Notes: generated by a model from the letters alone, not told the origin. Counted from the first letter of the stretch, positions 20,454-32,680 are shown. The stretch: DNA of 64,000 nt from Austropuccinia psidii (GCA_023105745.1 JALGQZ010000005.1:1116001-1180000); one strand, 5' to 3'. Program-made: numbers and translations.

Positions 20454-23204
20454 TCAAGCTCTTGAAGAATTGGGTCCTGACTTGTAAGGATATAAATAAT
20501 GAAAATCCCTGATAAGCTCAGGACAATTGTTGAGTTTTTCAGTTGGTTCCCAAGTGGATCCTTGTGGGTCTTGACTGAAGCCTTTCCATTCCACAAAATA
20601 CCATAATTTTCCTATCTTGAGCTTTGAGTCCAGTATTTGAGAGACTTCCAATTCCTCTTCTTCAATGATTATTGGAGGAGGAGGCTCTTGAGGCCGATTT
20701 GGGATTTTTAATGTCTTGACTGGTTCCAAAAGTGAAATATGGAAGCCTGGGTGGATGAACTTCTATTGAGATGGGAGCTTGAGATGGTAGGCATGAGTGC
20801 TGAATTTCTTCAATATTGGAAAAGGACCCAACCATCTTTCAAACAGTTTTTTGGTGGGTCTAGTTGATTTGATGTTCTTGGAAGAAAAGCCATACCATGT
20901 CACCAGGATTGAAAACAGTTGCACTTGATCTACTTTAACTGCACTTCAAGTTCTCTCTTGACATCTTTCTGCACTAATGAGATTTTGTTGATAACTTTCC
21001 AGCAGGAGTAACTTGAGTGATGTGAGCTGATTCAAATTGTGGAAATCTTCCATAAACAGTGACAAACAGTGATTGTCTTTTTGCAGAGTGGTCATAGTTA
21101 TTGTAGGCAAATTCAGCCAGGGGGAGACAGGTGTTCCAATTATCTGGATGATAACTGACATACATCAGAAGGTACTTTTGTAGTATCTGATTTACCCTCT
21201 CTGTCTGTACGTCAGTGTCTGGATGGTGAGAAGTTGAAATACCTCTTGAAATATTTAGCTGCTGAAAAAGATTGGTCCAAAAGGAAGAAAAAAAAAGAGA
21301 ACCTTTATTACTGAGAATGTTAGAAGGGAGGCCATTCTTTGAGAAAATATTATTGATGAAGAAACGTGCCAAATCCAGTGAATTTATTGAAGATATTGTT
21401 GGGATAAAAACTGCTATTTTTGAGAATCTGTCCACTATGACAAGGATTGAGTCAAAACAATTGGACAGTGGAAATGGAGTGATGAAATAAATTGAAAGAG
21501 AAATCCAAGGAACATTTGGAATTAGAAGAGGTTTAAAGAGTCCAAACTTCTGGTGATGCATATTTTTGTTTCTTCAACACTGTTGACAGGATTGGACGTA
21601 ATCCTTGATAAATTGAGCTGTTCCAGACCACTGAAGATCACGCTTGACAAGCTTGAGAGTCTTCTCTTTTCCAGGTTGTCAAGCTATAGGAGAATCATTC
21701 CTCTTTTTAAGTATGCTGAGTTGAATTGTGGGGTCTTTTGGAACCACCACCCAATATTTGAACAGTAGAAGTAGGGAAGAGGAATCAAGAGAATAATCTT
21801 GGATAGATTTAACTTGACCCAAATCTTGAAGAATACTTCTATATTGTGAATATTGACATAATGCCTTCTGAATTGAATCAATAAAATTTGAAAATGAATC
21901 CACCTTTACTGCAAAGAACTTTGAGGCTTTAATTTCATCTTTCTTGATTATTTTTTGATAATTCATTGGATTATTGCTGATGAAATCTTCCCTCCTCTAT
22001 GACTAAACTTCATCCCAACATGAAAATGCATCTGGAGGTAGCCAAGTGGCCAGGGTAGTAAGTGATTGAGAAATGGAATGCAGAGAGGAATTCAGCCCAG
22101 TTGGCTAGACGGAGAGTGAGAATCTTTGATTACATGAAATATTGAAGTGAATTATGATTGGTGAGAACTTCAAAGGAGATAGAAAGGGAAAGAAAATATC
22201 TCTCCAGTGCTTGAGAGCCCAGACTATGCCAAGGATTTCCTTGTCATGAATCTCATAGTTGAGCTCTGCTGGAAAATTCTTGCGACTATCAAATGAAATG
22301 GGATGTTTTCCTGAGTCAGAGACCTGACTCAGTACAGCACCCAAGGAATAATCAGAAGCATAAGTCTCTAAAGTTGTGGGTAGAGAAGTATTAATGTGGG
22401 AAAGGATTGGAGCAGTGGTCAAAGCCTCTTTGAGTTGATGGAATTTTCTAAGAGCTTCCTCATTGAGGGGTAAACAGGCATCATTTTTGAGGGAACTTGT
22501 GAGTGAACTAATTTTCTTTTTTTAATTCTTGATGAAATAGTGGTAAAAATTAGCAAAGCCAAGGAATGATTGAAGATTGTTGAGGTTTCTTGGAAGTGGC
22601 CAATTGAGAATTTGCTGGACTTTTACTTGGTTCATCTTGAGGCCTTCAGAAGACACAATAAAACCTAAATAATCTACACTAAAAACATGAAATAGGCACT
22701 TGGAGGACTCCTCAAAGAGGAGATTGGCTCTGAGTCTGGCAAGAACAGTGGACACATGAGTGACATGTTCCTCCTCAGATTTGGAAAAGACCATAATTTC
22801 ATCCAAATAAACCACAACATAAACATCAAGGAGATCATAAAAAATATCATTGACAAAATTTTGAAAAGACACAAGAGAATTGGTGAGCCAAAATTGCATA
22901 ACTAAATACTTATAACTGCCATATTTAGCTTTAAAACAAGTCAAATGTTCATCACCTTTATTAATTCTGAGCAGGTCATATGCACCATGCAAATCAATCT
23001 TGAAGAAGATAGAAGATCCATTGAAAACAGTAAGAAGCTGATTCATAGGAGGAACAGGATACTTGTTCTTCTTAAAACAGGATTGGGTTTGTGGTAATCA
23101 ACACACAAACTGAGGCCACCATCCTTCCTTTTAAAAAAGAGGACAGGTGCTCCTGTTGAAGAGGAGCTTGGCTGGGTGAAACCTTTCTCTAAATTCGCTG
23201 CATT
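20454..23204 (-). pseudogene. pol: B3 pol remnant (RT-RNase H-INT-chromodomain)
   Basis: Many stops and frame shifts break a family B pol. Recognisable parts from 5' to 3' on the coding strand: RT start ([12 protein letters not shown] near 23150); RT core (22522-23046) with YLDE in place of YLDD; RNase H (22105-22422, [16 protein letters not shown]); integrase zinc finger region (21679-21966); DDE core (20974-21561, SIYFITPFPLSN, NKGSLFFSSFW); chromodomain (20454-20729, WYFVEWKGFSQDP). Protease, gag and the 5' LTR are absent: at about 23204 the sequence jumps to family C RT. It is certainly dead. Confidence 0.9.
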
Positions 23205-24120
23205 CTTGATTCCAAATGGCATCTTAGTTTACTGTTATATGCCCATATGACATATGATTCTGAGTAATTTCATGGAGTTTGGTTTAACTCCATTCTGGTG
23301 GAAGCCTTTCATACAATCCATTTTGGTTATACTCTTCCACCATGGCCAGTTTCTGCTGCCATGGATTTCTTTCATTTATGTGTACCATATACTAGCATGA
23401 ACTTTAAATGCTGTATTGAGTCTAGCAGTAATCCAGTAGTCTGGTATGCTTGGTACATCAATTAAGAGTCCATCAATATAATCTATGAGTTCCATATGAT
23501 CATATTGTCCAGTTCCAGAGAATTTGGGCCAGCTTGAGGCCTCAGGAAGTTGTTTCAAGGCTTACTTTTCAGAATAAGACATATTATCTCCATCGTGTTA
23601 TTATTATGGAGATCTTGCCTTATTCACCAACATGCCCTCTGGTTTGATGTCATCTGGGTGATATGGATTATCCATAAAATGGCCTTGTGGTTGGGGCTTC
23701 ATGTTATGATAGACACTGAACAATTTGTTTATGTCTTGATCCAGAAACTCCCTGTCCATTCTGCTATGGTGTTATTCTTCAAAGACTATATTCATTCTTT
23801 TGTTGGTTTCTTCAGAGGCTTTTCTCAATTGAGCATGTCCTTCTTTGAGAGTTTTGACAATTGTATCCATGCAGGCTGTAAATTTTTTCGTCATCTCATG
23901 GCTTTCTTCAAGTTCTGCAAACTGCTTTTGAGTTTGCTCAGAATATTAGGACATTTGTAACCAAAGTACATCACTGTTTAAGTAACTCTCAGGTGAGACA
24001 GCATTATATTCAATCTTAGTGGGGGTAATATTTCTATCAAGGCAACTACTGATTCTAGAGTTATTTACACCTACTTCTGGTTCTTGTGTACTTCTTTCAC
24101 CAGGTCCAACAGTTTCTCGA
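23205..24120 (-). pseudogene. C1 gag C-terminal part fused to RT fragment
   Basis: This is the family C polyprotein remnant. The Retrotrans_gag start is clear at 23376-23558 (SWPKFSGTGQYDHMELIDYI, then TARLNTAFKVHASIWYT). After the WPWWK motif near 23335 the reading passes directly to ITKMDCMKGFHQNG and KMPFGIKNA, which are RT motifs. An internal deletion has therefore removed the rest of gag, the zinc knuckle, protease and the RT N-terminus. The piece ends at the junction with B3 near 23205. The part at 23560-24120 has the gag coiled-coil region with broken frames. Confidence 0.75.
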
Positions 24121-24804
24121 TCATTGGGTCTGACTCTCTCTGCCTTTGGTGAAAAGAGGTCTTGTTTTTGCCCTTGTATCCTTGTCTTCTCCTGGAAACT
24201 TCCTGGGATTTAGAATAATGGTGACTCTTGGCCACTGTTCTGTTGCTTCTGAATGGTTTGAAGCCACTTGAGAGCTGATTTGGCCTTCTCCTTGTGAGCC
24301 TGAAGGAATCTGAGTGTGCCCTGTCTGGATTAGCTGTTTGTCTATAGCTTGGATAGTGGCTCTATTCTCCCTTATCCTGTTTGCCCGTATCTTCAGGAGT
24401 CTGAACTGCCTGGTGGGATTCCAAACTTTGGTGATTATCTTAAGGTCTTTGAAGTCTATCTCTTTGAGACAAATCTTCTGGAAACTTGCTCCAAGTTCTG
24501 CCCAGTGAGATGACAGGTTGAACTTCTGGTTGTCCATGCTCCATTGAAATAAATATTTGAGGAATTGGTAGAGCTGAAGAACTTGATCCATATCTTTCCA
24601 GTCCTCTGGTTTGAGGTTCCTGTTCAATTGGAAAGTGAATGGCAGAGTGGGTATGATTTCCCTCAGTGTCTTGCCATCCACCACTGTGCTCAAGGTGTCC
24701 TCTTCCAGGTCTTCTGGTTCTGGACAAACCTTCTCTGTCCTCTGGTTGGTTCCTTTGGAAGCCAAGGTTTCTGAGGTGTACAGGTGACACATCAGTGTTT
24801 GCAA
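24121..24804 (-). CDS. C1 ORF overlapping gag N-terminus in +1
   Basis: This is a 227-codon open frame of unrecognised family. It contains a compact, mixed helical-looking stretch (FNLSSHWAELGASFQKICL, then IDFKDLKII, WNPTRQFRLL, RANRIRENRATIQAI). The gag frame over the same bases (24440-24790) is also open for 116 codons, and the 227-codon frame lies one base downstream of it, the same +1 relation as in A1 and A5. It appears to be the continuation of the frame at 26328-26531 (KGSKGKGKRHSEG), now separated by the solo LTR C2. The copy is dead, but the frame has no stop in this stretch. Confidence 0.45.
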   Translation of the reverse strand: MQTLMCHLYTSETLASKGTNQRTEKVCPEPEDLEEDTLSTVVDGKTLREIIPTLPFTFQLNRNLKPEDWKDMDQVLQLYQFLKYLFQWSMDNQKFNLSSHWAELGASFQKICLKEIDFKDLKIITKVWNPTRQFRLLKIRANRIRENRATIQAIDKQLIQTGHTQIPSGSQGEGQISSQVASNHSEATEQWPRVTIILNPRKFPGEDKDTRAKTRPLFTKGRESQTQ

Positions 24805-24896
24805 GCAGTCAAAAACTTTATGTTCTTAGGGTATTTACCTTTGACTGTGCCTTGTAAAAATTTGTTGTCTTCTGATTTGGGCAATTTACCTTTAGA

Positions 24897-24901
24897 GGTT
24901 A
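24897..24901. repeat. Target site duplication of C2 (left copy)
   Basis: GGTTA lies here and again at 26323-26327, flanking the LTR exactly. Confidence 0.9.
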
Positions 24902-26322
24902 TGTCAGGGTGACTCTATGATATAGCTTCAGAATGATAATGAAAGCTATAGCTCTGAGTGTGACACGAAAATAATGATGATATTAGATTGGGAATATGAG
25001 TGAAAAGGGCTTTACTAAAATAATTTTGTGATGGTGAGTACTGCTGATAGCCCTGGGTGCAGTGTTTGCCTGTTGGTTTACAATAGCAAACCCTACAATA
25101 CTTAAACTTAAAATATACCTGTTAAATTCTAAGAGTATCACTTCCTTTTAAGAATTTATACCAAGTAAGAATATCAAGAACAGGATGCTTGATTTGCTTC
25201 CTGGTGAGGCAAAGCCTCCTTTTATCTTGTTCTGGGGTAGTGGGAGGTGGTTTACCTCTGCACACGACCACAGATTGAAAAATTTCACTGCTGTGGGCTT
25301 GTTTGTGGTTCTATACACTCAATATAGGCTAGTATTGGGTTGAAATGTGGTTTTAGAACCACAAGTAGTCATTTTTACCCTATACAGGGTGAAAAGTTTC
25401 ACCAATGGAGTTTACAGGTGTATTCTGGTGCTCCTGACGGGTCAGAAACTGTACAGAACCTGTATGGACCTCTGTATTTGACTCAACTATGAGGTATTGA
25501 AGTATAAATAAGCTCCCGCGTCTGTTTGACACCTCATAATCAGAGTACAACTGTATCCTGTCATAATACAGCTGTATTGGTCATATTGTGGGATTATAAC
25601 TTTCAAATAGCCATAGCTCTGTCAGTTTTTGAGATATCATGCTCAAAGTGGGTTCATTGGATAGCCCTGTATGAGATATACACGATGATACCCAATTTGG
25701 TATGTTTATCATTAAATGTGACAAAGTTATCCCATGTACAAGGTTTTTTGTACATAGGCATGGTTTGGGCAAAAAGCTGTATTGAGCTTGTTTGCCTCAT
25801 AACTTCTGTTATAGTTGAGATATGAAGAAGTGGATGGCACCATCAGATAGCCCTGATTGTGCTCTTTCCAAAAAGACCGCACTTCAAGTATCCCACACTA
25901 AAACTTTAGAAGTTAGATGAGAGGTGAATGGTTTGTTCACCCTTATTTGGCCTGAATTTGATCATAACTCAAGTAATACTGGCGCTAGCTCAGTTTGGCT
26001 TTTACCATTGGATAGCCCTGGCTTAGAGCTTCATTTTGAGTACCCATTTGATGGGGTTAAGCCTCTCCTTCTAGATTTTAGATGAGAGGTGAAAATTAAG
26101 GTTTATGCTCAGCAATAACTTTGAGCAGGAATAACTTTGTTATTTCTAGTCCTATGGTGATGGGACTTATATTTTCAGGAAGAGGTGAGTTTCCTCTTTC
26201 TTTTGATACCTTCTGAGCTGATTTGGCTCAGCTCCATGTTTTGGTGGTATCTTGGCTATACCATTGGTTTATGGTATTTTGGCTGTCATGCTTGTGCTCT
26301 GGTTTTGAGTCACATGCTGACA
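24902..26322 (-). repeat. C2: solo family C LTR (1421 bp)
   Basis: It runs from TGTCAG to CTGACA, perfect 6-base inverted termini, and is flanked by the 5-base duplication GGTTA. No internal element sequence is present, so this is a solo LTR left by recombination between two LTRs. It lies in the 5' coding region of C1. It is alignable along its whole length to the C1 LTR at 27163-28598 but clearly diverged. Inside it the 10-mer GATAGCCCTG occurs at 25046, 25660, 25846 and 26011. Orientation is given as that of C1. Confidence 0.92.
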
Positions 26323-26327
26323 GGTTA

Positions 26328-26540
26328 CAACTGGGTTAATATGGTAATTTTCCCTGTAAAAGCTGTTAAGGTTGGTTTACCTTGTATTGAAGCAGAGTTT
26401 TGTGGTTTTCTACTCCTCTGGGTGGCAATGGTTGTCAACTTCTTTGCTGTGAGAAGGCCTTCACTGTGCCTCTTTCCTTTTCCCTTGCTGCCCTTGGGTT
26501 CTGAGGGTGTCACTGGTGTCTTGGCCTGTGACTAGGCTTC
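26328..26540 (-). pseudogene. C1 N-terminal coding piece, split by solo LTR
   Basis: An open frame (26325-26513 on the minus strand) reads PSEPKGSKGKGKRHSEGLL and continues basic and threonine-rich. It lies between primer site and the 24121-24804 frame and probably belongs to the same protein, with the C2 insertion interrupting it. No certain ATG can be assigned. Confidence 0.45.
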
Positions 26541-27143
26541 TAGTGGTATTTAGTTTTCTTCCACAGAATCAAACAGGAAAATAGGGCTTCAATGTCAGTT
26601 AAGACTTCTTAAAATGCCGTTTGCATCTCTAAGAATGGCCTCTGGGCTTGTATTTTACTACAATATGCCCTGTATAATGACATTGTAGTTGAATCAACAA
26701 TTCCACGTCAGAATTACAGCTTACAGATGTCTGATATACTGTTTTTATACCAGTATCTCACAGATTTACTCGTAATTAGCAAGTATAATCTGTACAAAGT
26801 GCTTTGTGTAAGAGGTTAATTGAATTAACAATATACCTCACCATGCCTCAACTGTCAGTTTTACAGTAAGAGGTGTCCTTATTTAATTAAAAATTTGGAC
26901 TATATTCATGGCTTACTGTGTTTCATATGTAAAACACACAAAAATAAGAGCTTTATGGTTATTTAATCATGTAGTAATATTAATAATAAAACTTGGTATA
27001 AGACATATACCACTCATAAAAATATAATAAGATATGTATTATATATTTTCTCAGAGTTTCACAGCTAAAAAACAAATAAAAAGTCAGAACAAAGAAAAAT
27101 AAGTGAAAAAACTCACTTTTACGGTCCAAAAAGATCAAGAAAG
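26541..27143 (-). other. C1 leader
   Basis: This is AT-rich leader between primer site and coding start. I see no gene or clear repeat. Confidence 0.5.
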
Positions 27144-27159
27144 CATGGCCAGGCCCCCA
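27144..27159 (-). promoter_or_regulatory. C1 primer binding site
   Basis: The coding strand reads TGGGGGCCTGGCCATG three bases after the LTR. It differs from the A1 site by one base, so families A and C appear to use the same primer tRNA. Confidence 0.7.
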
Positions 27160-27162
27160 AAA

Positions 27163-28598
27163 TGTCAGGCTGAGTCTATGATGAAGTAGTAATTAGGCTA
27201 TTTACAACTTTAACTATAGCTGTGAGAAGGTGATAAAGGTTTAAAATAAGAGTATTTTTGATAATAAGGGTTTATAATGAAAAGAAAAGGCCTTTACTAT
27301 TTTTGGAATAGTGGTGGTGAGCACTGTTGAAAGCCCTGGGTGCAGCTTTACCAGTTGGATTACAATAATAAAGACTACAATACTTAATTTTAAAGTATAC
27401 CTTATTATTTTCTAAGAGTATAACTGTTTTTGACAGTTGTACTACATAGGAATTCAAGAGCAGGATGAGGAAACCTTTTCTGGTTGTGAAAAGGCCCCTT
27501 TTTATCCTGAAATGGGGTGGAAAGGCTGCTAGACCTTTCCACGTAGAGGAAGTGAATATTTTTCACTCTCTAGGACAGGCTTGTGGTTTGAAAAAGACCT
27601 GTATAGCCTGTATTGGGCTCAGATAAGGTTTTAAAACCACATCTGGGCAGTTCTCACCAATACAGAGTGAAAATTTTCATCTGGGGACCACACAGCTTGA
27701 TTCTTATGTGTATGACACGTAGAATGCTATACAGAACCTGTATGGGACCCCAGTATTGAATGAAATATGAGTTATTGAAGTATAAACATGCTTCTTTGTC
27801 AGTTTGACACCTCATAATTATAGGTATGGGATATTATCCCACAGAAAGGCTGTATTGGACAAACTGCGGGAATTTGACCTTAAAGCTGCCATAGCTTTGT
27901 CATTTTTTGGGATATCCACTTCAGAACTGGTTCAGTGTGTAGCCGTTTATGTGCTCTACACAATGGTACCCCATGCGATATGGCTGTCATTATATATGGC
28001 AAAGTTATGCCATGTACAAACTTGTTGGACATATGCATGGTTTAGGCAGAAAACTGTATTGGGTTTGTTTGTCCTATAGCTTTTGTTCTAGTTGAGATAT
28101 GGGGAAATGAATGACACCATCAGATATCCCTGATTGTGCTCTTTCCAAAAAGACCCCACTTTAGGTATCTCACACTAAAACTGTAAAGGTTAGATGAGAG
28201 GTAAATATTTTGTTCACCCTTATTTGGCCTGAATATGGCCATAACTTCAGTAATACTTGTTCTAGCTCAGTTTGGCTGGTACCATTGGATATCCCTGACC
28301 AAGAGCTTCATTTTGAATACCCATTTGATGGGGTTGAGCCTCTTACTCTGTATTTCAAATGAGGGGTGAAAATTAAGGTTTATGCTTAGCAAAAACTTTG
28401 AGCAGGAATAACTTTGTTATTTTTTGTCCTAGGGTGATTAGACTTGTATATTTGGAAAGAAGTAAGTTTTCTCTTTCTTTTGATATCTTTTGAGTTGATT
28501 CGGCTCAGCTCCATGTTTTGGTGGTATCTTGGCTATACCCTTGATTTATGGTATCTGGCTGTCATGATTGTGCTCTGGCTTTGAGTCACAGACTGACA
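27163..28598 (-). repeat. C1 5' LTR (1436 bp)
   Basis: It has the termini TGTCAG (27163) and CTGACA (28598). At 28599 the RNase H coding sequence of A3 begins, so C1 was inserted into A3. The partner LTR of C1 is missing. Confidence 0.9.
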
Positions 28599-30509
28599 CT
28601 CCATTTGACTGGCTCCATATCTGGCTTCAGTTGGCTTTATTTGCATGGATATGGAGCATACGGGTCCTTCCACTGGTTTATCATTGATAATCTGGACTTG
28701 ATGAAGTGCAGCAGCAAGCCCATCTCCTGATTCATCAATATAAAGCTTAAAAGGCAGCTTAAAGTCTGGCATCAGTAGGAGTGGAGCAGTGGCCAAGGCT
28801 TGTTTCAAAGATTCAAACACCTTGACTCTGTCAAAACTCATTTCAAATACTGTGTGTTTGTCACATAATTTATAAAGAGGTCTTGCTATGGATGCAAAAT
28901 CTTTAATATGTTTCCTGTGAATTTCTTTCTTGTTCTGAGGGATGTGTTTCAGCAATACTGCTGCAACCTTGTTCTTGTTGTTTCCAAGGGATAAACCAGA
29001 TAATACATGTCCCAGTGCTTTCAGTTCTTTAAATCCAAAATGGCATTTATTTAAAGAAATTTTCATGTTTACAAATTGGATTTCTGTAAAAAATCTGGAT
29101 AATCTGTATATATGTTCTTCCCAAGTTTTGGAACAGAAAATAATGTCATCAATGTAAATAATTAACCATCCTTCTGAAAGTTCTTGAGGGAAGATTTCAT
29201 TCATCATTCTTTGGAAGTTTGAAGGTGCATTCTTGATACCAAAAGGCATCCTCAAATATTCATATACTCCACAATGAAAAATAATTCTCAAGTATTTTCT
29301 TTCCCTTGGTGTCACTACATTCTGATGAAATACTTTAAGGGCATCCATAGTGATTATATACACCACTTGAGATATTTGGGTAAGGGAGATTTGGATTTTT
29401 GGTATTGGGTACCTGTCTGGAACAGTGTAAGTGTTAAGAGCTCTAAAGTTCCCAACCATTATAGATTTTCCATTATGCCATGCCACTATGACTGGTGTAG
29501 TTATTTCTACTTCCTCATTATGGCCAACCTTTCTTATTACAACAGGGTCGAGAAGTTCTCTAATATGAATTTTTGGAGCTTCTCTTGATTTAGGACTTGC
29601 TGGATATGCAGGTCTTCTTAATATTGGTGGATAGGGTCTCTCAATATTAAGGATGATGTCAACTTCATGACCAATAATTGCCCCCAAAGGTTCTTTGTCT
29701 GATGCAAACGCTTCTCTTGGGTCATATGAAAGGGCAGAAAGCTCATTTTCCTGATTATCAGTCAGATGAAGGCTTATTTCAGCTTCATTTAACTGGTCAG
29801 ATTTGAAAATATCCAGCTCTAAGTTGACTGGTGCTACTTTACTTCCTTCAATTTGTCTTTTACATGGTAAAAACGTAAATTTTTGATGCTTATTGTCTCC
29901 AATGGTAAAGTATCTGTCCTTGTTGTTATGTAAGTCTATTCCATACATTATCAAATAGTCATTTCTCAATATACAATTGGTGCTAGAGGAATTTTCCATA
30001 CCAAAAAATTTAACAGTTATTCTTGAATTTCCAGTGATATTTGGAAATATGACATTGGTCTCAAATATTCCCAATTCTTTCATTTGATTACTTGCCCTAT
30101 TGAGTTTTATGCCATCAATTGGCAACAGTTGGTCTTCGAAATTTGGTACACAAGTCTTAAGAAATGATTTGCAAACACAAGAGAAGAAGGCTCCTGGGTC
30201 AAGTAAATGTTTAGTGGGTTTTTTGTCAATTACCACTTCTGTTATGCAGGAGTTACCAGCTGTATAACCTTTTACCCTCTTTGGCTTGGTTTTCATAAGT
30301 TGTGCATCTTGAATTTTTGAAAAATATAGTTGACCATTGCTTAATTGTGGCCAGTGGGAATAAGATTCCATGATATCAAAAGTGGCATTGATATTTTCTA
30401 TATCTTTTGAATATTCAGAAGATATTGATGACTTATAATCTGAATTTTCTTCAATTATATTATCATCTTTTTCAACATAAGGTTCTTTTTCAATGTCAAT
30501 TTCATTGAT
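28599..30509 (-). pseudogene. pol: A3 pol remnant (PR-RT-RNase H start)
   Basis: This is the 5' two thirds of a family A pol close to A5. It contains retropepsin with D-P-G (about 30190-30200, [11 protein letters not shown]), RT with YIDD (about 29150) and the start of RNase H ([13 protein letters not shown]), then stops at ASQMEC where the C1 LTR was inserted. Relative to A5 about a dozen residues around [12 protein letters not shown] are lost. A TAA at 30510 separates it from gag. Integrase, chromodomain and 3' LTR are absent from the window. Confidence 0.9.
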
Positions 30510-32647
30510 TTACCCCCTCCTTGGAAATTTATTGGCTAAGTGGGTGCTGCTTTGGCAAATATGGACCTTTCTGATTATATATGAAGATTTATACTTAACA
30601 ATATTAGAGTTTTCTTTGGGATTTTTGTCCACAGAATCTTTCCAAGGTGTATTAAGCCTTTTCTTGAGATTCACCCTACTAGAAGCAATCCTGGTTCTTG
30701 TGGTTATTTCTTCTAATATATTAAAAATATCTTCTGCTGAAGATTGTTCAGTAGTCCTACTTTTGACAGCATTCTCAAAGTCACCTCCACATTGTCTCAG
30801 AATCTTTCTGTGGATCATAAATTCTGACATGTCAGGATACAATTCTGTTAATCTGTCTTTTTGTTGGCGAAACCATGGTAAAGATTTGTCTTTATCAGAA
30901 TTAAGTTTGGCATATTCAAAGGCTGTTTCCACTTCAAACATCCAAGAATTATTGGCTCATTTGTTGATAATTTGCGTTTTCCACCAAGTCCAACTTTGGT
31001 GTCCATGTGCTTGTCTTAATTTGATATAACATCTGTGCGCTGATCTGGTAAACAAGGTGTTAAATCTTGCTGTTAAAAATGTTTTTGGTAATTCAAATTA
31101 TTCTTTAATCATTCCAATACCTCTGATGAACTACATATGGTCATATTCTCCTTCACCACTGAAGTGAGGCCATTATTTAAGTTTTGGTACTTCGCTCAGG
31201 AGTTCTTGGCCCATTAATGGTTCCAAGTTTTGAAAAGAAGTAGAAAATTCATTTTTTAACTGTGATTTTTCAACCTCCAATACTTGTGGATTTTGAATTC
31301 TTGTTCCCTCATTCTGATTCAAAGGTGTGGACATTTTTGGTAAGGTGTGAATTAATTTTTCATTATCATTCATTTTACTATTGTTACACCTTTGGGAATT
31401 TCTGAATTCATGTTTTAAACTTTGTATTGAACTTATTAAATTAGTTTTATGATTATCTTCTATTTGTGTTAATTCTTTCCACAGTTCTGTTTGTCTAGTA
31501 TTATCAGAAGTGATCTGATCCAACTTCATTGTTAATTTTGATATTTCCTCTTGTGAGGTGTCAAAACACTTTTTCAAGGCAATTGTATATGTCTTTAATT
31601 CATTAAAGGATTTTGAAATATTCTCAAGAACATTTTTATTCTCCTCTTTTATAATACTTATGGCTTGTTTTATTCTTCTTTTGATTCTGTCATCAATATT
31701 GAATTCAGAATATTTGTCTGTTAATTCTTCAATAATGTCAGATTTTTCATTTAATTTATTCCCAAATGAATTTTCATTATTGGAAGTTTCAATTGCTCTT
31801 AAAACTCTTTCACAACTTTTAAGTGTTTCATTGATTTGGCTTAGACTCAAGCTATGTGTTTTAAGATTGTCACAAATTGATGTATTTTTATCAGAAAGAT
31901 GACTTTTTACGTCAGTTATAGCTTCATACAACTCTGGAATAGAATCAAAAATATCAGAAATAATTTCTGATATTTTAATCTGGCCTCCTCTTTCTTTTGT
32001 AATTCCATCATTGTTCTGGCCATCTGAAACACATTCTCCTTGGCATCCTGCTGAATTTTTGGGATTCTGTAGCCCTGGCTGTAAGGTTTTGTGGCTGGTG
32101 CCTTGCCTTTGCCCTTTGTTTGAGCTTGTGGCTACTTTTTCACGTTGGAATTGCTGCTTCTGGCTACTGGGGCTGTTTTTGGGACTTTCTTGGGTTCTGG
32201 AGGGTTGTTTTCCCTCCATTATGCTGTTAAAAGCATTGTGTTCTTCTTTTCCATCAATGGATGTAATCCATTAATTGCAATGGATGTAATCCATTGAGTA
32301 ACTTACAAGTGTTGGGATGGCCCAGGAATTTTCTCACAGTTAGGTAAGAATTCATGCAGTTTTTTCACAGATTTGCAAAGATCTGGTACTCTTTGTGCTG
32401 AAATGCATTGTTGTAAGCCTTCTGGCGGGCTTTGTATATGTCCACTGAGGCTTCTTGTGGCGGTGTCAGCTCTGTTTGAAGGTGAAATATTATTATCTAA
32501 TTCAGAATAACATAATTTATTAGTTTGGAGGTCCTCAACTGACCCTTGTCCTTCTTTAAATGATTGGCTTCTGCCATAATCATGTCTATAACCTTTTTGG
32601 GAGCTGGTTGAGGGGTTATAGCTGGCTCCTGATCTTGTTGAAGGCAT
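30510..32647 (-). pseudogene. gag: A3 gag remnant
   Basis: It starts [19 protein letters not shown] at 32647, as in A5. There is a frame shift between 32303 and 32219, a TAA at 31173 (LK, stop, [13 protein letters not shown] in A5 numbering), further breaks at 30942-31172, and a zinc knuckle with a lost cysteine (CQSSTHLANKFPRRG). The coiled-coil region (31173-31950) is well kept. The +1 overlap frame seen in A5 can be followed here ([35 protein letters not shown]) but carries a TAG at 32132-32134 and another stop near its start, so it decayed along with gag. Confidence 0.88.
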
Positions 32648-32680
32648 ATTTTATGATTAAAAGGCTTAAAAATAGTATTC

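Noticed and set aside
23550..23960. 136-codon + strand open frame
   Set aside because: Antisense shadow of the family C gag coiled-coil region.
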